From assembly GCA_021613335.1 (NCBI GenBank), contig JAJTWR010000263.1, forward strand, positions 1,879,001-1,943,000: a DNA stretch of 64,000 bases. The letters run 5' to 3'. Numbering within the stretch: the first letter of the stretch is position 1; each line of letters starts with the position of its first letter. The position numbers were made by a program, and so were the translations under genes. This document shows positions 56,588 through 64,000 of this stretch, piece by piece. The stretch is from Whitmania pigra (taxonomy: Eukaryota; Annelida; Clitellata; Hirudinida; Haemopidae). The notes beneath the pieces are model-generated. The model worked only from the letters and a program-made list of their open reading frames with translations, had not been told where the DNA came from and searched no databases.

Positions 56588-56789
56588 CTTTGAAACTTTG
56601 TAACTTTGGGTATTTCCAGTTTTCCAACTGTTTTTGCCGCCTGGTGCGGTCATAGGATTTCCCCCCCCTGACCGTTAATAATCCGTTAACATTTTAAATT
56701 TCGAAAAGCTCTCAAATATTTATTTTCATGGCACTACAATCAAATAAGAATTTACAAACAAATGTTCCGTGCTTTTCTTTCCGCAAAGT

Positions 56790-57400
56790 TTTTTTTTTTA
56801 ACAGTTTCAAAATTCAGTCCATGGACAAGTTCCCTCTCTGTAGAGAAGACTGCCGAGTCTGTAAGCCGTACCTGGCTCATCGATAATAGAAGATAGCTTT
56901 TTTGTTAACATAAGTTTGGAGAAAGAACGCTCACATCTAGCAGCACTAATAGCCCGGGTTAGGAAGATAGGCAGCAGGATCACAATATTAGGGGCAGAAT
57001 CACCAAGTTGGTATCTCTGCTGGCAGCTCAAAAGTTGAAGGGTCCATCGATTTTATCATTTCCCGAACTTTCACAAATACTTCAATCTCTTCCCTTTTGG
57101 CAAAGAACTCTTCTTTCTACTATGTCTTCATCAACTACGACAAGCTGACAATCACAATTATTATAAAACATGTTTAACGGTGTGAGAAAGGCGTATTTGT
57201 TTGCAAGACCATGAACTTTCTGAAATCTGCCAGATATTTCCTCAGTCAACCTGTCGATGACATACAGCATTTTCCGTCTCAACTCTGCGTCAAATCCCAG
57301 CGATGTATTAGTCAATCCTTCACCATTCATTCGTTTCTTTTCGCTCCATGCTTCTCCCCATTTCAGAGCAGAGTTGTTAGGATTCTTCCATTGCACTGTC
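56790..57400 (-). mobile_element. hAT transposase C-terminal fragment
   Basis: Two adjoining minus-strand open frames. 57396-57082 reads ALKWGEAWSEKKRMN and YVIDRLTEEISGRFQKVHGL, the late helical region of hAT transposases. 57031-56807 gives NIVILLPIFLTRAISAARCE and then RSFSKLMLTKKL, the C-terminal dimerisation motif (SxxxCERSFSKLKLIK). A frame break at about 57040-57080 and missing N-terminal parts mark it as dead. Confidence 0.88.
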
Positions 57401-57544
57401 CCTTTCTACGGAATAACGCTTTGCTTTCCTTCACTCTCTTAATTACGGACTTTTTTGAAAAGTCACACAAAGTTTTAAAAATACAAAATCGATCGAAGCT
57501 TCAGACTGTTCATGAATAAAACATAAAATTTAGTTTTTAAGAAA

Positions 57545-57688
57545 TTAATAATAATAATAATAATAATAATATGTTTATTTGTATAGCGCCGCACCCAAGG
57601 GTCGCTTTGTTGCGGTGCAAGTTGGGTTTCGAACACGACACGTAACGACTGTTGCTTCTACGATATCCTCTGAGCTAACTTGCACACC
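57545..57688 (-). mobile_element. tRNA-derived SINE with (ATT)n tail
   Basis: Read on the minus strand, the block starts GGTGTGCAAG, has a pol III A box TTAGCTCAGAGG (57678-57667) and a B box GTTCGAAACCC (57634-57624). It closes the tRNA-like head with AACTTGCACC, pairing 9 of 9 bases with GTGCAAGTT at the 5' end. A short body (TATAGCGC-type, reversed at 57584) leads into an (ATT)n tail at 57571-57545. D, anticodon and T arms pair poorly, so it is not a working tRNA gene. Confidence 0.7.
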
Positions 57689-58261
57689 AATAGCAATTGA
57701 TGGCTCATACATGCTGTACATAGATACGTTATACCAAATGGCAAATTGAAATCTGATCCTTCAAAGGACACAGCAGAAAAACTGGAGAAAAGATGCGACC
57801 ATTTTTTAAAATTTTTTTAAATTTTTACGTATTCCTTCAAAATGCTGCCCTTCCCTGTGTTTCAGTACACTGTATTAAAAAATGTCCTATTAAAAATTTT
57901 TATATTAAAAGTTATCGTCAAGAAACGTAACTGGGCTAAGTTTTTGCATCGCACTGTATTTAATCGTTTAATATGCGTCTGATGTCATCATCATCATCAT
58001 TATCGCCCGCTTTTCTCATAAAAAGTGTAGCATTTTATAAAATTTATTTTTGATTTATTGCTCAACTTTTGAAACGGAATTAAGTAGGAAATATAAAAAA
58101 TAAAACATAAAATAAGAAATAAACTATGAACGAGAAGTTCAGAAAAACGACCAATAACGGTTTGCGATTACTATCGGAATGTTCCTTTAAATTATGTTAA
58201 ATCTCGAAACATATTATAAACGAAGTGGAATTGTTTTGGTGGTTTTGTGAAGTTGTGAAGT

Positions 58262-58402
58262 TGTCATCATCATCATCATCATCATCATCGTCGTCGTCGT
58301 CGTCGTCATCGTCGTTGTCGTCGTCATCGTCACCTCCATCATCATCATCATCATCGTCATCATAATCTTCATAACCATCGTCATCGTCGTCGTCATCGAG
58401 TG
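58262..58402. repeat. (ATC)n/(GTC)n array
   Basis: About 140 bp of CAT and CGT triplets. A 68-codon minus-strand frame of alternating Met and Thr here is an artefact. Confidence 0.9.
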
Positions 58403-58489
58403 AGGACTTAACACCCGCAATGCTCAGAGATCTCGGAACACCCAGGACCCACTAACGATGACGCATCGACTCCAGATTTCTGTTTCCAG

Positions 58490-58548
58490 GTCAAATTCTT
58501 CTTTCCACTTGCAAACCTTGTCACCTCATTCATTACCTCCGCAAAAAC
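58490..58548 (+). CDS. Candidate plus-strand exon A
   Basis: 59 nt after a strong pyrimidine tract and AG (TTCTGTTTCCAG), ending before GTGTTC. It reads SNSSFHLQTLSPHSLPPQK with phase 2 in and phase 1 out. It joins in frame to the candidate exon at 59190. No family recognised; could be chance. Confidence 0.2.
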
Positions 58549-58734
58549 GTGTTCCGCAATTACTCATTAATTATTTATTCATAATTCCAACAAGATTACA
58601 TTATATTAATAACAATAATATAATATTAATTACATAACTAGATATTATTCACTCATTTAAAATTTTAATTTATTGCTTGGTAGGAATTCAGCTTAATTAG
58701 GTGAATCCTCACGAATGATAAATTGGAGTCTGCA

Positions 58735-58822
58735 GCATCATCATCATCACCACCGCCATAATCGTCGTCATCATCATAATCATCACCTCCATCGTCATCA
58801 TCGTCGTCGTCGTCGTCGTCTT
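58735..58822. repeat. (ATC)n/(GTC)n array
   Basis: Imperfect CAT/CGT triplets, similar to 58262-58402 about 400 bp away. Confidence 0.85.
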
Positions 58823-59189
58823 CACCCCTTAAGGAAAGATAGTGCTAAAAATAGTAGTTTTATTATCTGATCTGCATGGTGACCACTCTAAAGAACATGT
58901 TGTAATTCATGAAGTTTTAAAAATAATTTATTCTTCAAAATTAATTTTAATAATAATTAAATAATCAAGTAATCAAAATTTACAAATTAAGAGTAAATAT
59001 TCAAGCAATTGCTAATAATCCACCTAAGTCATCCATAAACATTCCTTCACCATTTCCGCTAATTATTTGATTCAAAGTAATAAATAAAAAAAAAATTAAT
59101 AAATACTAACAAATAATAAGTGATTGATATACCAATAATAATAATTGATAAATTAATAAAAAAAATCGCTAGAATGATTTTCTCTTCAG

Positions 59190-59237
59190 GTGGCAGCAGC
59201 AACTCAACCAATTGGAATTCCCTGCTGGAGAACATCG
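59190..59237 (+). CDS. Candidate plus-strand exon B
   Basis: 48 nt following TTTTCTCTTCAG and ending before GTGATT. In the phase left by candidate exon A it reads GSSNSTNWNSLLENI. A hidden plus-strand gene inside the putative neurexin intron is possible; no further exon completes it. Confidence 0.22.
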
Positions 59238-59629
59238 GTGATTGATCGAAACTGAAATTAAGTTCAGATCAGGGGAATTTCCAAGAGTTTTAAATAGAAA
59301 AAAGTGTTAATTAGAAGGAGGCAAAGGGGATGTGAATTGCGATGAAAATAGAACTTCAGTCCCACATCAGGTCACCTCCATTCTCATACTGTTTTCTAGT
59401 CTGCCAAATTTAATTAGAAAATTTATTTTATTTTTTTGGCCGGGAATTTCCATGCCGCATCACGCGATCACTTGACACGCTCGAATAATTTCTTTTGGAG
59501 AAATAACATGCAATGGCGAGCTTTTGAGGAAAATGCCTCAAAACGAGGTTCAAAGTGTTTGCACGACTTTGGGGGCTCTGAAATTGCATGCACTGGATAG
59601 ATGAAAGGAGATATCAAGAATGTGTTCAT

Positions 59630-59708
59630 GATGGTGATGATGACGATGGTAATGATGACGATGATGATGGTGATGACGACGGTGTTGATGACGGTGCCGA
59701 TAGCATTA
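59630..59708. repeat. (GAT)n-rich array
   Basis: GATGGTGATGATGACGATGG-type imperfect triplets. The minus-strand frame 59995-59468 crosses it and is probably not a gene. Confidence 0.75.
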
Positions 59709-62604
59709 ATGGTGTTGATAACATGATGGTAACATCGGTGCCAGTAAAAATTACAAAAAAAAGTTAAAGGAAACAGAACCGATGAAGATGGTGTGTTCAC
59801 GTGTCCATGAGAATCCGAGGTTCCAGCAACAATGGAGGACTCGTAACGCTTGCAGGGGAGTTTAGCGATGTCACCCGAGGAGACAATAAAAGGAGACGAT
59901 AAAAAAAAACCCGAGGAGGAAAGATGGAAGAAGCAATTGTCGCCTGGATCCCGCGAGTGGAAAATACAATTTATTCTCTTGATGACCAATAACACGCATC
60001 TCGCAAATAAGAGCGCATAAATCTAATACAGAACTCTGCAAACATCGCATGGGCGTCTAGGGAGCGTTTCCATGGAGATGTTTAATCACTTCCTGTTGAT
60101 AGGAGAATCGATTGCTTTCTCATTTGTTTTCATTTTCGACTTTCTTCCTCTGCGAATTGAAAGAAAAAAACACGGAGTCTCGAGAAATTGCATCGAACGC
60201 GAAATTCATCGACAAATTGTTGAGAATTACTTTGTTTTCTGCCGTTCGTCGAATTCAAACGAATTGAGAGCTAAAAAAAAGGATGCTTTGAAACATAAAA
60301 AGGCAATTACGAAGTCTCGTCTCAGAAGGTGAAACTCGTCAAATGAATAAATGAAGGCAAAACCCGATCTAAGGTTAGATCCAGGATCTCCAAACACCTG
60401 ATCCACGCCCATCTTTGCTTTGAGGAATTTCTTGGGCGCTGCATAAATCAAAGTTGACAATCAAGATCATCAAGCGTCTCGACCAAATTCACGTCGAACT
60501 TGAGGTTAAAAGGTCGCAGAAGATATAAATAGATTAGATATAAATAGAATGCGACGAGGTTGTTTGTGTCTAGGATTTTTTCTGGTTGTCAATCCCTCAG
60601 AAACTAGGGACAGTCTATGCGTCAAGATTATCCATTTTTAAGTCGAACTTTCCTGCTGGCGATGTTTATGGCTCGGGATTAGTGCAAGGTGTGCGAGAGA
60701 AATATCAATCCAAGTGCAAGCAAAGGATTGTTTCCTGATCACTTCCGATCAAATGGAAGGGAAGCCCTGAGGCAGAATTCCTGAGAGGACACTTGCATCC
60801 AATTGCAGGTATTTAGCCGTCCTCGGGATCTCGTCTTGTGCGTCGTTGAACGTGTTTCATCGGGAGAACATTCATCATCCGTGCCGTCTTCCTGAGTAAT
60901 AATTCAATTTGTATGCCCAACAGTTTAGAGGACATTTTTATATTCACAATCTGATTTGAATATTACACGCCTCTTTTGATGATATTTTCTTTCTTAAATT
61001 TCCTTTCCAGGCAAGATTTGCCTTTGTAAATAAATTATTCAGGAGCTTCGGAAGCTTTGAGACAATTCCACCGATTAAATACCGACCTATCATCGTTTCC
61101 TTTTATTGGGACTTCAATTTTTCCAACGACGATGAGTAGGAGGAGTGAACTGCAACAATACAATAATACAATACTCTTTGAGATATTAAAGTGTCCACAA
61201 TTTAAGTAATATTGTGCAAATGTTCGTTTATTTATGGGTGCGCTAGTGTTTTTTAGTTTAAAATAAAAATAAATAAATAAATAAATAAGTTAGTGAACAT
61301 TCATAACTCATCATTTACTTCCACAAATTTGTCTTGTTAAATATTTTATTAGTAGCAAATTGTTTTATGTGTTCAACCATCAGTCAATGTCTTCATTAAG
61401 ATGTTAAACCATATTCCATTAAACTGAAATTGAGGTTTTATCCGTTAAGTTATTAGTTGTAAAACAAATTCGGATTAGAAGCGATTGTTATCATAACTTT
61501 GAATAAAAATGAATTAATGAACATGAGGTGTTTGGAATTGAATTGGATTGTCTTTCAAGTCACACTCTGTCTGTTTTGACTGTTGTCTCCTTGGTTGAGG
61601 TGCGGACAAGACAGGAAGGGAAAAGTAATTTCACACCTGGTGAGTGGTCTGCGAAGATTCCGACGTCACGCTGATTGGAAATCACACCATGAGGTCTGAA
61701 TTTCAACGAATACTTCGACTGGTGCTACTGCACGCGTCTGTGTGAGGATTCCGACTGTTGCTCCTACAGTCCTTCTGCTGTTAAGAACAACAACGCGTGC
61801 AAAACGAAGCCTAATCGCTTTTCGCGTTACAATTTTCCACGATTCGCTGAACTCAGCCATTAAATCAAAACCGCATCGAACTAGCCTCCTTTATTGGCCA
61901 TTCCGCTTTTCCATCCTGGAAACCAGCAGACAACAACCTCGTTTCTTCTGTTGCGCTTTTGAAGCTACAAATTGCACCATTTGTACCGGTTCTAATGGCC
62001 TTTGGTGTTTTTCAGAGACAGAGAAAGCGAAAAATTCTACTTTGGCGAAGAAAATGTAGAAGAAAAACCCACGTTTTCATGCCGCATTGCCTGTTAAAAG
62101 AAGTCCTACAGTTGCCAATCAATTCCTCGCTTATTTCGGAAATAAGAATCAATGGCGGAAGAAAGATTTTGCCGACATCTGCGATGATTTTGTTGTTGTT
62201 GTTGTTAAAAAAGTATTTATATTGAAATTTCTCAATACAGCAGCTCGTCATCACTCCGAATCACGACTTCTCAAGAAGGCATCTCTCCTTTTTAGAAGCT
62301 ATTTCGTGCAAACATGATAAATGACCATATTGAGTCTAAGTCCCTCTTGTTTCTTGCTTCTATTGTTGCAGTTGTACCAAGGGTATTGAGATATTTTTAA
62401 CCTTCACACGACAAAGGTCATGCCGTAAACTCACATTTCCTTTTCTTGGGATTTTTGTGCAATTTTAAGACCGGGTTTACCGGACCCTGGAATAGTTTGA
62501 ATGAGATTTGTTTCGTGTTGCCAAACTCATTTTAAGACTAAAAGCCACTAATGCCACCTGAAAAATTCCTCTTGCAAGTTTTCAAGGTTTCGTTCTGCTT
62601 TGGA

Positions 62605-62742
62605 ATCTTTGGAATCATCAGAGAGAAGTATTAAGAAGTAATATAAGAATTACGTAATATATCAGAAAATAAAATCTTTGGAATCATCAGAGAGAAGTAT
62701 TAAGAAGTAATATAAGAATTACGTAATATATCAGAAAATAAA
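62605..62742. repeat. 69-bp perfect tandem duplication
   Basis: Two adjoining identical 69-bp copies starting ATCTTTGGAATCATCAGAGA (62605 and 62674). Confidence 0.95.
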
Positions 62743-63000
62743 ATACGAATTTTTTAAAATTTTATAACTAGCTTAAAAAAGTTAATATCAGTTTATCAAA
62801 AGGTTAACAAGGTAAAACTAGTTGAAGTGTTTTAAGTCGGGCATTAAGAAGCATTAGGAGAATCATAAGTTCAGTGATGAAAATGGAATATTTTTTAATG
62901 AAAGTTACAAACACAATTTTTGTTTTTTATTCTGTCGTGATCGATACTTTCAAGGATGTGCTCGGGTTCGCTAAATTCCTTTTCCAATGTTTTTCTTCAG

Positions 63001-63036
63001 GAGCTGTCGGCATCGATGGCAAGTGAGGAGACGAAA
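63001..63036 (+). CDS. Candidate plus-strand exon C
   Basis: 36 nt between TTTTTCTTCAG and a consensus GTAAGTC donor. In one phase it reads ELSASMASEETK and contains an ATG. Good splice signals but no domain. Its phase does not follow directly from candidate exon B, so any link needs further exons. Confidence 0.25.
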
Positions 63037-64000
63037 GTAAGTCTTGAAAGAATCTTGGGATTTGTAAAGTCTTATGCCCTCATCCTCAACATGAACGACA
63101 TCAAAGCGACATAAAGCGTTGACATTCAGTTTCAACGATCATCGATTGAATTCTAACTTTGTCCACTATAATAAAAGATAGAGTAAGTAGTTCTTTTGGC
63201 TTGAAAAATTCAGCGTTCATTGCATGAACTCTTGCGAATGGCTACGATTTGAACTTCTAAAGGAGCCGCGCCGAAACAACATTTTTAACCACTCTGCTGC
63301 CGTCGTCCAACTGGCTAAAAACTTAGTGAGACATAACATTGACAATGTTATAATTCGATAAATAATTGACTGTAATCTTCATTAGATAATTCTCAAATTA
63401 TGGGGAAAACCATGAAAGACAAGCGAGAGATCACATGCAAGATTAATGTAATATCTAACCGATGTATCGAGTTATGTTCTGAATAAAATTAAAATGCTCA
63501 AAAGTAAAGATTAATGAATGGATTATGTAAATCTAAAATGTAAACTAAAAATTGAGACATTTAAGGCGATGGTTAAAATTTAATTTCTGAAATTAGATTG
63601 AATTTCATTAAAACCTGCCTTCGAAAAAAGCAGAAATTTTTAAATTAAATTTATTTGATAAAAATGTATACATTTTTCTGGCTTCTCAATAGATTTGTCT
63701 TGGAACGGTTTGCCAGTCAGTTGCTTCTTTTGAAAACATACTTGAATTGGAACTCGTGTTCAAATGGAAATTACAAAAACTAAAGTCAATGAATAGTTGG
63801 CTCAGAGGAATTTTGGCAGCGGTGGAAAAGTTCCGGGTAAGTTTATCGGCAGTGTGAGGAAAATAAAAGAGGTCTCGTAAAAATTTGAATTCAATACCAA
63901 TAAAGATCTCCTCCAATGAATACGTAATGAGCACAACATAAAACACGGCTAATACACCATTACAAGCCGTGAAGTTTTTTTTGTCCTCCATGACTACGAC

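Noticed and set aside
59468..59995. 175-codon minus-strand frame
   Set aside because: Crosses a GAT array, shows no domain and has no splice partner; most likely a repeat-driven open frame.

Overview
The window is metazoan nuclear DNA. Its genes are split by GT-AG introns, some as short as about 56 bp, and the DNA is AT-rich with many decayed transposons and microsatellites. A neurexin points to an animal with a nervous system or a close relative of one; the transposon mix (Tc1/mariner, hAT, pogo-like, Ty3/gypsy, non-LTR) suits an invertebrate. I cannot name the phylum. Gene models below were built by hand, by joining exons at splice sites that keep the reading frame.

Layout: 1-870 is a decayed reverse transcriptase (-). 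2022-8846 (+) is a 20-exon single-pass receptor with a tyrosine-kinase-like domain that has lost both catalytic aspartates, so it is a receptor pseudokinase. 12528-13080 (-) is a gypsy integrase fragment. 15148-15591 (+) is a truncated tandem copy of the receptor with its own TATA box. 16425-18752 (-) is PSMD5, a 26S proteasome assembly chaperone, complete in 8 exons. 20441-27269 (-) is a METTL24/FkbM-like membrane-anchored methyltransferase in 6 exons, with several transposon fragments in its introns. 27270-33324 is gene-poor and holds pogo-like and hAT remnants and a diverged repeat copy. 33325-39972 (+) is a complete MARK/PAR-1 kinase in 16 exons (699 aa). 42802-51388 (-) is the 3' end of a neurexin gene (EGF, last laminin G domain, membrane segment, cytoplasmic tail), convergent with MARK. 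51389-64000 is probably neurexin intron: long GAT/ATC arrays, a MITE with 9-bp target duplications, a hAT fragment, a tRNA-derived SINE and a few candidate plus-strand exons.

The genes form no obvious pathway. PSMD5, METTL24-like, MARK and neurexin are ordinary animal genes. The most unusual item is the receptor pseudokinase with its truncated neighbouring copy. Next in interest are a possible frame-shifting cassette exon in neurexin and two small repeat families whose structure can be read directly.
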